A stretch of DNA of 64,000 nt from positions 137,583-201,582 of the forward strand of contig NZ_KB903815.1 in the NCBI RefSeq assembly GCF_000379825.1, written 5' to 3'. The notes beneath the pieces are model-generated. The model made no database searches, was not told the DNA's origin, and saw only the letters and a program-made list of their open reading frames with translations. The stretch is from Longispora albida DSM 44784 (lineage in GTDB: Bacteria; Actinomycetota; Actinomycetes; Mycobacteriales; Micromonosporaceae). Numbering within the stretch: position 1 is the first letter of the stretch; every line of letters starts with the position of its first letter. Both the position numbers and the translations under genes were made by a program. Below, piece after piece: positions 33,275-40,467 of this stretch.

Positions 33275-33288
33275 TCAAGTTGACTTGA
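33275..33288. promoter_or_regulatory. SoxR box between transketolase and soxR
   Basis: TCAAGTTGACTTGA is a perfect palindrome with a TG centre and matches the core of the SoxR operator of enterobacteria and streptomycetes (CCTCAAGTTAACTTGAGG). It lies 18 nt upstream of the transketolase start (minus) and 19 nt upstream of the soxR start (plus). Confidence 0.8.
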
Positions 33289-33306
33289 ACTCAAGGAGCG
33301 GTGACC

Positions 33307-33753
33307 GTGGACACACTTCCGATCGGGGAATTCGCATTCCGGGCGGGAGTCGCGCCTTCAGCGCTGCGCTACTACGAGAACCGCGGCCTGATCCGCGCCG
33401 CGCGCACCACCGGCAACCAGCGCCGCTACGAGCGCTCCGAGCTGCGCCGCGTCGCCTTCATCCGGGTCGCGCAGCAGGTCGGGCTGAGCCTCGACGAGAT
33501 CACGGCGGCCCTCGCCGAGCTGCCGGAGAGCCGCACGCCGACCAAGGCCGACTGGGCCAAGCTCTCGAAGAGCTGGCACGAACGGCTCACCGACCAGATC
33601 AAGATGCTGGAGGGGCTGCGCGACGACCTGACCGGCTGCATCGGCTGCGGCTGCCTGTCACTGAAGCGCTGCTCGCTCTACAACGCAGGCGACAAGGCAG
33701 CGGAACGCGGCTCGGGCGCCAACTTCCTGATCAAGCAGGCTGTGGCGTCGTGA
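33307..33753 (+). CDS. soxR: Redox-sensitive MerR-family activator SoxR
   Basis: 148 residues. The N-terminal MerR winged helix (IGEFAFRAGVAPSALRYYENRGLIRAARTTGNQRRY) is followed by a dimerisation helix. The [2Fe-2S] ligands are C111-x2-C114-x-C116-x5-C122 (CIGCGCLSLKRC). SoxR is activated by redox-cycling compounds and twists a long-spaced promoter. GTG 33307 is preferred over GTG 33301 because AGGAG lies 8 nt upstream. Its 3' end overlaps the convergent quinone oxidoreductase by 23 nt. A SoxR box precedes it. Confidence 0.9.
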   Translation: MDTLPIGEFAFRAGVAPSALRYYENRGLIRAARTTGNQRRYERSELRRVAFIRVAQQVGLSLDEITAALAELPESRTPTKADWAKLSKSWHERLTDQIKMLEGLRDDLTGCIGCGCLSLKRCSLYNAGDKAAERGSGANFLIKQAVAS

Positions 33754-34687
33754 GTACTACCTTGCCGACGTGTGCGTTGGCTTCGACGACCCGGTGCGCC
33801 TCCGCGGCCTCGGTGATCGGCAGTACCCGGTCGATCACCGGCTTGACCTGGCCCGAAGCGATCAGCGGCCAGACCTGCTCGCGGACCTCCGCCACGAACC
33901 GGCGCTTCTCCTCCAGCGGCCGGGCGCGCAGCGTCGTGCCTGCCACCCAGGCGCGCTTGCGCATCAGCTTGCCGATGTTCAGCTCGGCCTTGATCCCGCC
34001 CTGCGTGCCGATCATGACGAGCCGGCCGCCGGTGGCCAGCGCGTCGATGTTGCGGTCCAGATAGGACGCGCCCATGATGTCGAGAATGACGTTGGCGCTG
34101 ACCAGCTTCTCGAAATCCTCCGCCCGGTAGTCGATCACCAGGTCGGCGCCGAGCGCCCGGATCGCGTCGTGTTTGGCCGCGCTGGCGGTCGCGGCGACCC
34201 GCGCCCCGCGCGCCTTGGCGAGCTGGACGGCGAACGTGCCGATCCCGCTGGCCCCGCCGTGCACCAGGAACTGCTCTCCTGCCTGCAGATCGGCGAGAGC
34301 GAAGACGTTCGACCAGACCGTCGTGGCCACTTCCGGCAGGGCCGCAGCCTCGGTCAGACCAAGATTCTCCGGTACCGGCAGCAGCAGGCCGGCATCCACC
34401 GCGACCCGCTCGGCGTACCCGCCGCCGGCCAGCAGCGCGCACACCCGGTCGCCCTTACGCCACCCGGCAGCGTCCTCGGCGACCACACCGGAGCACTCCA
34501 GGCCGGGCCAGGCGGGGGCGCCGGGCGGAGCCGGGTACTTGCCCTGCCGCTGGAGCAGGTCGGCCCGGTTCACGGCCGTCGCGGCCACCTCGATCAGCAC
34601 CTCGCCGGGGCCGGGTACCGGGTCGGGCACCTCGGCCCAGGTCAGGACTTCCGGGCCGCCGAAGCTGGGCAGGGTCATAGCGCGCAT
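33731..34687 (-). CDS. NADPH:quinone oxidoreductase (zeta-crystallin type MDR)
   Basis: 318 residues. It starts MRAMTLPSFGGPEVLTWAEVPDP, with VAATAVNRADLLQRQGKYP and WPGLECSGVV in the GroES-like part. The nucleotide site is FLVHGGASGIGTFAVQLAKARGARV, and TASAAKHDAIRALGADLVIDY follows. It lacks zinc-ligand cysteines, as expected of quinone oxidoreductases. Enzymes of this family belong to the SoxR regulon in Streptomyces. Here it lies convergent to soxR with a 23-nt overlap, and no SoxR box was found directly in front of it. Confidence 0.85.
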   Translation of the reverse strand: MRAMTLPSFGGPEVLTWAEVPDPVPGPGEVLIEVAATAVNRADLLQRQGKYPAPPGAPAWPGLECSGVVAEDAAGWRKGDRVCALLAGGGYAERVAVDAGLLLPVPENLGLTEAAALPEVATTVWSNVFALADLQAGEQFLVHGGASGIGTFAVQLAKARGARVAATASAAKHDAIRALGADLVIDYRAEDFEKLVSANVILDIMGASYLDRNIDALATGGRLVMIGTQGGIKAELNIGKLMRKRAWVAGTTLRARPLEEKRRFVAEVREQVWPLIASGQVKPVIDRVLPITEAAEAHRVVEANAHVGKVVLTTPQPA

Positions 34688-34714
34688 GAGCCCCAACCTA
34701 GCCGCAGTGAGAGG

Positions 34715-35023
34715 TCAGGCGGCCAGCTGGTCGGCGAAGTACGCCTCGTACTCCGCGACGTAGTGCTCGATCGGGTGGATCGTGCCCGTCTCGTGCACCG
34801 CGCCGTGGAACCGGTCCACGAGCAGCGGCGCGGCCTCCGGCACCATGTCCTCGAACTCGCCGCTGCGCACGTGCTTCGCCGAGTCGTAGGCGAACAGCCA
34901 GCCGACCGAGCACTCGGTCACCCGGGTCAGCATGAGGTCGGCCACCGCGGACCGGCGCCTGACGTCCTCGAAAGCGACCGCGGCGATCCGCGTCGCCTGG
35001 TCACGACTGATTATTCCTCGCAT
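34715..35023 (-). CDS. YrhB / immunity-protein-35-like protein
   Basis: 102 residues from the ATG at 35023, 7 nt after GGAG. The pattern VGWLFAYDSAKHV...APLLVDRFHGAVHETGTIHPIEHYVAEYE matches the YrhB/Imm35 fold: a beta-rich domain with GWxFxY, a VDR turn and PIExYxxxYE. Imm35 proteins protect against polymorphic toxins. No toxin gene lies next to it, so it could be an orphan immunity gene or a housekeeping YrhB relative. It sits at the edge of the accessory region. Confidence 0.6.
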   Translation of the reverse strand: MRGIISRDQATRIAAVAFEDVRRRSAVADLMLTRVTECSVGWLFAYDSAKHVRSGEFEDMVPEAAPLLVDRFHGAVHETGTIHPIEHYVAEYEAYFADQLAA

Positions 35024-35251
35024 TCTTCGATGCTCCTTTCCTGAATCGTCGCCAGCCGTAACAGCCGGTAGCCGGCAGGCAAACCATGCCGGGCTGACGC
35101 TTCGCCGCAGCTCACGCCGGACGGATCGTGGCAACGTACCCCCGCGCCGGCCCAGGAGGAAAGCAGATATTTGACGCGCGGAGTGTGAGCCGGCACCCTG
35201 CGGGCACCCACAGCCCGGCCCCGCCCATCTGGCACACTGGGCTCTGCACGT

Positions 35252-35315
35252 TGGAGGGCTCGCCTAGTGGCCGATGGCGCCGGTCTTGAAAAGCGACACG
35301 CGCCCCTCCCGCCAC
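35252..35315 (+). pseudogene. Decayed tRNA-Ser(TGA)
   Basis: The 5' half is tRNA-Ser-like: GGAGGGC acceptor strand, CGCCTAGTGGCCGATGGCG D-arm region, and the CTTGAAA loop with anticodon TGA. After it the sequence jumps to a GCCCCTCCCGCC acceptor-like 3' strand. The variable arm and the T-arm (no GTTCGAATC) are missing, and the anticodon stem has two mismatches. The upstream CACACT could be a promoter relic. A deletion or imprecise recombination at a tRNA attachment site is plausible. Confidence 0.5.
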
Positions 35316-35524
35316 TTCTGCCCCTGGATCCGCTGACCGGCCGAAACCCCTCCGCACCTGGGCTTTCGGCAACTGTCTTCCGTGGTCACCCAGTCCAGTG
35401 AAGTCCAGCGACATACAAGATCCAACAAGGGTTTGCGGGACAATCGCGGGCCAAAAATCGCGGCTCCTACCTGGGCTTTCATGCCTACGCTGACCACTCG
35501 ATCTAACCCAAGGTTCTGGCCAGA

Positions 35525-35646
35525 GGGGGCCATCCCGTCACCTGGTCTTGACCGACCGCGCTACCTCCAGGGCGTCAACCAGCTCCACCGGTTGACGCCC
35601 TGGAGGTTGTGTGGTTGCCCTTGTGGCAGGTGACGGGATGGCCCCC
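35525..35646. repeat. 122-nt nested inverted repeat
   Basis: Outer arms of 19 bp (35525-35543 and 35628-35646, GGGGGCCATCCCGTCACCT and its exact complement). Inner arms of 18 bp (35563-35580 and 35590-35607, ACCTCCAGGGCGTCAACC and its complement) with a 9-nt loop. The 19-20 nt between the outer and inner arms do not pair. Confidence 0.85.
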
Positions 35647-35973
35647 CGAGACAGGACCGGCCCCACGCACCTCCTGAGGCCGTCCTGCTGCCCCTTGGCC
35701 ATCCCGGATCCTGCCCGTCCGGCGAGGACATGCCCTTGACCTTCCTCGCTCACCACCAGGTCGTCACGCTCGATCGGTGCGAGGTCTGGCCTGAGCCACA
35801 ACCAGACGACCCGGCACGCGCGGAGAGCTGGGCAGGCTGATCGAGTGTCACCGTGAGCGGGCAGGCGTCGCGACCACTCCACTTCGGTCTTCAAAAGTGC
35901 TGGACCACCTACCCGCCTCGCGGCTGGCTCTTGAGCGTGCCGGTCGTGGTCTCCGCCGGTTCTCGGCGGCTTC

Positions 35974-36013
35974 CCGTGCCCGCGGCCGACCGGAGGGAGA
36001 GCCGCGGGCACGG
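35974..36013. repeat. 13-bp inverted repeat
   Basis: Arms CCGTGCCCGCGGC (35974-35986) and its exact complement (36001-36013), loop 14 nt. It lies 118 nt before the first gene of the element. It may be an origin or terminator structure; the function is not shown. Confidence 0.6.
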
Positions 36014-36130
36014 CGTGCCGCCGGGCGGCTGCCGCGACCGGCACGCGCGCCGCGAGGCGCGCCTTGATCCTGTAGAGAACAATTCGGCAACCACCTGCGT
36101 GCTGGTGAGCGGCTGGGCTGGAGCAAAGTT

Positions 36131-36379
36131 ATGACGCAAGATAGACCCGTGGAGCCGAAGCCTGACCCGAACGCCGAGTGGTGGACGACCTCCGACGTGG
36201 CTGCGTACCTGGGCGTTCAGGGATCGACGGTTACGAACTATCGCAAGCGCGGCCAGATGCCCGACTCTGACTTGTCGCTGGGCAGAACCCGCCTGTGGAA
36301 GCCTGCGAAGATCATCAAATGGCATGAGGAGCGACCGCGCCCCGGCGTTGGTGGTCGGCCGGTGACAGCGAAGGACTGA
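36131..36379 (+). CDS. Small helix-turn-helix protein of the element
   Basis: 82 residues. The DNA-binding part reads WWTTSDVAAYLGVQGSTVTNYRKRGQMPDSDLSLGRTRLWKPAKIIKWHE (landmarks TSDVAAYLGV and KIIKWHEERP), an excisionase/MerR-like winged helix. It differs from the Xis at 40288. In related elements such small regulators control excision or copy number. The ATG has no strong Shine-Dalgarno sequence. Confidence 0.65.
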   Translation: MTQDRPVEPKPDPNAEWWTTSDVAAYLGVQGSTVTNYRKRGQMPDSDLSLGRTRLWKPAKIIKWHEERPRPGVGGRPVTAKD

Positions 36380-36421
36380 AGCTGTCAGTTTTTTTGAAAG
36401 TTCGTGCCTCCGCGCCCTGTT

Positions 36422-36427
36422 TAGCCT
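36422..36427 (+). promoter_or_regulatory. -10 element (TAGCCT) of the XRE-TPR gene
   Basis: TAGCCT ends 6 nt before the ATG at 36434. TTGAAA at 36394-36399 is a possible -35, but the 22-nt spacer is long. Confidence 0.45.
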
Positions 36428-36433
36428 TGTCCT

Positions 36434-37651
36434 ATGAGGAACGAGAGGGAAGACGTGAACGAGATGACTCCCGGTCAGCGGGTCGCTCGTGCGCGCAAGC
36501 GGAAGGGCTGGACGCAAGGTGACCTTGCTGCGGCAGTAGATCGCTCCGCTTCCTGGGTGGCCAAAGTAGAAGGTGGGCATGCTCCTCTTGACCGGCGCAG
36601 CATCATCGATCGCCTCGCTCACGCCCTGGGCGTGGAGGTCGTGGAGCTGACCGGACAGCCCTACCGGCCAGCCACACAGAACATGGACTCAGGACACGCG
36701 GCCGTACCGGCCCTTCGCCTGGCTCTCCAGCGAGCATCACTGCCGTCGTTCGCCTCGATCGAGCGACAGCCACGCCCACTGATGGATCTTCAACGAGCCA
36801 TCGCCCATGCTGAAGATCTGCGCCAAGCGGCGAACTTCTCACCCTTGAACTCGCTGCTTCCAGACCTCATTGAAGACCTCGTAGTTCTTGGCCGTACCGA
36901 AACGGGAGATGCTGCGGCCAGCACAGCGGAACTCATGGTCCGGGCATGCCACATCGCTCGCGTCATGGCCAACCTAACTGGGCACCACGATCTTGCATGG
37001 CTTGCTATGGAGCGCGAGCTTTCGGCAGCACAGTCTGTTGGGTCGCCGGTCGTTCTGGCTGCGGCTTCGTGGGATCTGTGCGGAGCATGGCTCCACGCTG
37101 GGGCAATAGACGAGGCCCGAAACGTGGCGACGCAGGCAATCGACACGCTTGACGGCCTCCAAGGTTCGGACGCTCCGGACATCCCAGCCATGCTAGGAGC
37201 CATGCACCTTCGCGCGGCCGTTGCCTACAGCCGTCTGTGGTCGGCAAGCGATGCGGCTGCCCATATCGCTGAGGCTCGCCGGGTGGTTCAGCCAAGCGGA
37301 AACGCATGGCAAACGCAGTTCAACGCCGCCAACCTCGCGATTCACGAGGTCGAGATCGCAATTGAACTGGGCCGCCCTGGCGACCTTGAACGCCAGGTGC
37401 AGTCGGTACCAGTCTCGGAGATCAACTCCGGGGAACGTCTGTCCCATTACTGGACTTGCAAGGCACGCGGTCTAGGCATGAGCAACAAGCCAACAGAGGC
37501 GCTGGAGGCCCTGCTCAAAGCCGAGCAGATCGCTGGCGCTCACGTGCTCAACCGACCGATGGCGCGGGCGCTCATCATGGATCTACTCAGCCGTACACGC
37601 CGGGGAGTCCATCCTGAGCTGCGCCGCATGGCTGGACTGATCAACGCTTAA
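36434..37651 (+). CDS. XRE regulator with C-terminal TPR-like domain
   Basis: 405 residues. Residues 17-70 are a Cro/XRE domain (RKRKGWTQGDLAAAVDRSASWVAKVEGGHAP). The remaining 300 residues are helical repeats (AELMVRACHIARVMANLTGHHDLAWLAMERELSAA and following), like the peptide-sensing TPR regulators of actinobacterial mobile elements. Codon use is less GC-biased than in flanking genes (for example repeated CTT, GCT and CTA codons), a sign of foreign origin. It is leaderless-like. It may bind the palindrome at 37689-37707 next to its 3' end. Confidence 0.75.
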   Translation: MRNEREDVNEMTPGQRVARARKRKGWTQGDLAAAVDRSASWVAKVEGGHAPLDRRSIIDRLAHALGVEVVELTGQPYRPATQNMDSGHAAVPALRLALQRASLPSFASIERQPRPLMDLQRAIAHAEDLRQAANFSPLNSLLPDLIEDLVVLGRTETGDAAASTAELMVRACHIARVMANLTGHHDLAWLAMERELSAAQSVGSPVVLAAASWDLCGAWLHAGAIDEARNVATQAIDTLDGLQGSDAPDIPAMLGAMHLRAAVAYSRLWSASDAAAHIAEARRVVQPSGNAWQTQFNAANLAIHEVEIAIELGRPGDLERQVQSVPVSEINSGERLSHYWTCKARGLGMSNKPTEALEALLKAEQIAGAHVLNRPMARALIMDLLSRTRRGVHPELRRMAGLINA

Positions 37652-37688
37652 AAGATCTTGGACAAGCGGCACGACTGCTAGTTTTCAA

Positions 37689-37707
37689 GTACCAGTTGAA
37701 CTGGTAC
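37689..37707. promoter_or_regulatory. Palindromic operator candidate
   Basis: GTACCAGTTGAACTGGTAC, a 9-bp perfect palindrome around a central G. It overlaps a TTGAAC (37697-37702) that could be the -35 of the operon starting at 37787. Confidence 0.6.
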
Positions 37708-37724
37708 TCTGGGCCATAGAAAAA

Positions 37725-37752
37725 CCTCGACGGGGCTGGCACCCCATCGAGG
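37725..37752 (+). terminator. Hairpin in the leader of the replication operon
   Basis: CCTCGA-C-GGGG pairs with CCCC-A-TCGAGG around a 6-nt loop, 34 nt upstream of the start at 37787. It could be an attenuator, or a terminator of the upstream gene. Confidence 0.45.
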
Positions 37753-37786
37753 CAGGTACATCGGACCCTCGGACAAAGGACTCACG

Positions 37787-38101
37787 ATGTCTTCTCAGCT
37801 TACTGTCCCTGCTGCCGCTCCGGTTCCTGCGGGCAGGCCAGATTTCACAATCACCCTGGATCGGCTGGTATTCGCGCGCAAGCCTCCGCGTGAGAACTTC
37901 GCTGGCGTGTGCGGCTACTGCGGCTCGCTCGGCTGTGAGAGCCCGCGCTGCATCGACCGGCACGAACGGTCCATCTGGATCATCTGCCCGGACTGCCAGG
38001 GCGGCACGGAGGATGCCGACTGCCACTGCCTGTGGGGCGTGTCGGAGATCTTCGAGCCGACCCGCGCGAAGATCCTGGCCGGTCAGGCGGTGCAGGCATG
38101 A
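37787..38101 (+). CDS. Cys-rich small protein of the element (zinc-ribbon-like)
   Basis: 104 residues. Cysteines occur as CGYCGSLGCESPRC (residues 42-55) and ICPDCQGGTEDADCHC (66-81): eight Cys with CxxC spacing, consistent with one or two zinc-binding sites. No known family was recognised. The ATG is preceded by AAAGGA. Its stop overlaps the next ATG (ATGA), so it is coupled to the 134-residue gene and Rep. A role in replication control is inferred from this position. Confidence 0.6.
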   Translation: MSSQLTVPAAAPVPAGRPDFTITLDRLVFARKPPRENFAGVCGYCGSLGCESPRCIDRHERSIWIICPDCQGGTEDADCHCLWGVSEIFEPTRAKILAGQAVQA

Positions 38102-38502
38102 ACACCACGGCGACGGCCACCGAGCCGGTGTCGGCTGAGCTGCTGCTGGCGGTGGTGTTCGGGCTCAACGACTTCGAGCTGGCTGCGGCGTTGCAGGTCG
38201 TGACAATCCCGCCGGGTATCCCGAACACGGGGAGGAAGATCCGCCTGGCGATGGAAGGGCTCGCCAAGCTGGGCCTGGATGAGGTCCGCCGGATCGGGCT
38301 GGAAGCGGGGAAGGCTTCGCGCCGCCGGTTGATGAAGTTCGAGCTGGGCGGCCCGAAGGCTGACGTGTCGGCGGAGCTGGCAGTCCTGGAGAACCTGTTC
38401 CCCGGTGAGCGTGGCCGCAACGCCCGGGACGTCGCGGGGATCCTGGCGATGGATCTCGGCTCGCCTCACGGCATCGTTTCTCCTGAGGAGGCGTGGCTGT
38501 GA
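38098..38502 (+). CDS. Hypothetical helical protein upstream of Rep
   Basis: 134 residues, mainly alpha-helical (for example FELAAALQVVTI and KIRLAMEGLAKLGLDEVRRIGLEAG). No motif was recognised. The start overlaps the stop of the Cys-rich gene (ATGA), and its stop overlaps the start of the initiator gene (GTGA). The tight coupling suggests a replication accessory protein, but that is inference only. Confidence 0.55.
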   Translation: MNTTATATEPVSAELLLAVVFGLNDFELAAALQVVTIPPGIPNTGRKIRLAMEGLAKLGLDEVRRIGLEAGKASRRRLMKFELGGPKADVSAELAVLENLFPGERGRNARDVAGILAMDLGSPHGIVSPEEAWL

Positions 38503-40271
38503 CCCTCGCCGTCCTGCCGCCCGCCAGCCCGGCCGCCGAGGCTGTTCCGCGTCCGGGCTCCCGGGCCGCCCGCATGGCCGTACCGATGTCGCTGGAAGTA
38601 CTCCGCCAGATCGCGGCTGAGTCTGGCGTGTGCCTGCACCCGATCGCGCTGCGCCGTACCGATGTCACGACCGGGCAGACTGAGGTCATCGAAGTTCCGT
38701 GTGGTGCCCGGCTGGCCTCGAAGTGCGCACCCTGCGCTGAACGGAACCGCAAGCTGCGTATCCAGCAGATCCGGGAGGGCTGGCACCGGGCCACCGAACC
38801 CGACCCCGTACCCCGTGCCGCGACCGAAGAGGAACGCTGGCTCGTCGGATACCGGGCCGCACTCGAATGGGAACGTGCCGCCCTGATGAGCGCCCGTCTC
38901 GACCCTGACGAGCGTGCCCGGCAGCTCGCCGACCTGGATGCCGCGATCGGAGAAGTCTCCGCCGAGCTCGCCAATGCCGGGCTGCGCGGAAAGCTCCCGT
39001 CCTCGGCCGAGCCGTCCAAGGCTGCGGTGAAGCGATCCACGAAGCGGCGCCAGGACGTACCCGACCTGCCTCGTATGAAGGTCGACCGGGGCCGGACAGT
39101 GGGCCGCGTCATCGCCGGACAGGACGGGTCGCTGCACCGTGACTCGATGCTGCTTACGATCACCCTGCCGTCCTATGGGGACATCCACTCGCCCCGCCGC
39201 GCCGGCCGACCGGTGTGTCCGTGCGGGTCGTCGCATCACCCGGACGACCCGGTGATCGGAACCCCGGTCGACCCCGCGTCCTACGACTACCGCCGTGCCG
39301 CTCTCGACGCGATTCACTTCTCCCGGCTGACTGACCGGCTCTGGCAGAACCTCCGCCGCGCAACCGGCATCAACATCCAGTACGCGGGCTGCGTCGAACT
39401 TCAGAAGCGGCTGGCCCCGCACGCACACTTCGCCGTACGCGGCACTGTCCCGCGTGCTCTGGTCCGCCGGGTTGCTGAGGCGACGTACCACCAGGTGTGG
39501 TGGCCTGCCCATGACGAGCTGCTGCACGATCCTGCCCGCCCTCCCCGGTGGGATGCCGGTTCGGAGTGCTGGACCGACCACGCGGGTACCCCCATCGACC
39601 TGGTGCCGTGGGACGACGCGATCGAGGCCATCGACCAGGCCGACGAGCCCGAACCCGCCCATGTGATCCGCTGCGGCCGGATCGACCCGCGCGGAGTGAA
39701 GGGCGGCACGAAGGACGCTGAACGCACCATCCGCTACGTCACGAAGTACCTGACCAAGGACATCACCGAACACGTGCGGCCCGAAGCCTCGGCTGCCTCC
39801 GCCCACTTCGACCGGCTCCACGCTGAGCTGTCGGTGCTGCCCTGCTCGGCAACGTGCGCAAACTGGCTGCTGTACGGCATCGCCCCCAAGGGCTGCACAG
39901 GCAAGCTCCGGCCCGGTGCCTGCCGTGGCAAGGTTCACCAGCGCGAATCGCTCGGCTTCACCGGACGGCGGGTGCTGATCTCCCGGCAGTGGTCCGGCAA
40001 GACGCTCACCGACCACCGGCAGGACAACGCCGCGTGGGTCCGGGCGCTGCTGGCTCTCGGCAACGACGACCAGGGCGACGAGCCCGAACCAGCGCTGCCA
40101 CGGCGGTACGAGTACGAGCTGTGTCGACCGGACGATCCGGACCTGCCGCCGGAGTCGCTGCGCATCATGCGCGCGATCACTGTCCGAGCTGGATGGAAAC
40201 ACCAGCTCAGGCAGGCAACAGAACGGCTCGGAGAACTCTCGGCAACTTCAACCCTGGCCCTCGCGGCCTGA
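38499..40271 (+). CDS. RepSA-type rolling-circle replication initiator
   Basis: 590 residues from the GTG at 38499, 7 nt after GAGGAGG (a GTG six bases earlier would be too close). The initiator core is SMLLTITLPSYGDIHSP, then the H308-A-H310 metal-binding motif in RLAPHAHFAVRG, and R-Y413-V-T-K-Y417-L-T-K with the candidate catalytic Tyr. This matches pSAM2 RepSA and related actinomycete initiators. Two CxxC pairs (CAPC and CPCG) flank it. It nicks the element's origin to start rolling-circle copying after excision. Confidence 0.85.
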   Translation: MTLAVLPPASPAAEAVPRPGSRAARMAVPMSLEVLRQIAAESGVCLHPIALRRTDVTTGQTEVIEVPCGARLASKCAPCAERNRKLRIQQIREGWHRATEPDPVPRAATEEERWLVGYRAALEWERAALMSARLDPDERARQLADLDAAIGEVSAELANAGLRGKLPSSAEPSKAAVKRSTKRRQDVPDLPRMKVDRGRTVGRVIAGQDGSLHRDSMLLTITLPSYGDIHSPRRAGRPVCPCGSSHHPDDPVIGTPVDPASYDYRRAALDAIHFSRLTDRLWQNLRRATGINIQYAGCVELQKRLAPHAHFAVRGTVPRALVRRVAEATYHQVWWPAHDELLHDPARPPRWDAGSECWTDHAGTPIDLVPWDDAIEAIDQADEPEPAHVIRCGRIDPRGVKGGTKDAERTIRYVTKYLTKDITEHVRPEASAASAHFDRLHAELSVLPCSATCANWLLYGIAPKGCTGKLRPGACRGKVHQRESLGFTGRRVLISRQWSGKTLTDHRQDNAAWVRALLALGNDDQGDEPEPALPRRYEYELCRPDDPDLPPESLRIMRAITVRAGWKHQLRQATERLGELSATSTLALAA

Positions 40272-40287
40272 TCGAAAGGAGATGGCT

Positions 40288-40467
40288 ATGGATCGACTGA
40301 GTGTGCGGCCTGCTGAGGCTGCCCGGCTTCTGGGTGTCTGCCGTGACACCGTGTACGTCATGCTGCGGGCTGGCCAGCTCCGATCGGTGAAGCGTGGCCG
40401 GGCTCGGCTTATCCCTGTGGCTGCGATCGAGGAATACCTCTCGGCAACTGAGGAGTACGCCGCGTGA
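40288..40467 (+). CDS. xis: Excisionase (Xis), HTH-17 type
   Basis: 59 residues: LSVRPAEAARLLGVCRDTVYVMLRAGQLRSVKRGRARLIPVAAIEEYL, a complete HTH-17 winged helix (landmarks PAEAARLLGV and GQLRSVKRG). ATG 40288 lies 6 nt after GGAG; an ATG at 40282 would sit directly on it. It overlaps the integrase start by four bases. Excisionases bind att DNA and favour excision over integration. Confidence 0.85.
   Translation: MDRLSVRPAEAARLLGVCRDTVYVMLRAGQLRSVKRGRARLIPVAAIEEYLSATEEYAA

Larger units (their letters stand above)
35024..36130. other. 1.1-kb region without a convincing gene
   Basis: Short open frames on both strands have no recognisable domain, start signal or conserved pattern. The stretch holds a decayed tRNA-Ser (35252-35315), a 122-nt nested inverted repeat (35525-35646), a 13-bp inverted repeat (35974-36013), and two copies of ACCTGGGCTTTC (about 35356 and 35471). 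It looks like the left junction of the integrated element or remains of an older insertion. Confidence 0.6.

Noticed and set aside
33731..34687. SoxR control of the quinone oxidoreductase, as in Streptomyces.
   Set aside because: No SoxR palindrome was seen in the 30 nt between it and the next gene or within 100 nt of its start.
35382..36044. Several 80-170-codon frames in the left junction region on both strands.
   Set aside because: No start signals, no conserved patterns, and they overlap each other and the inverted repeat.
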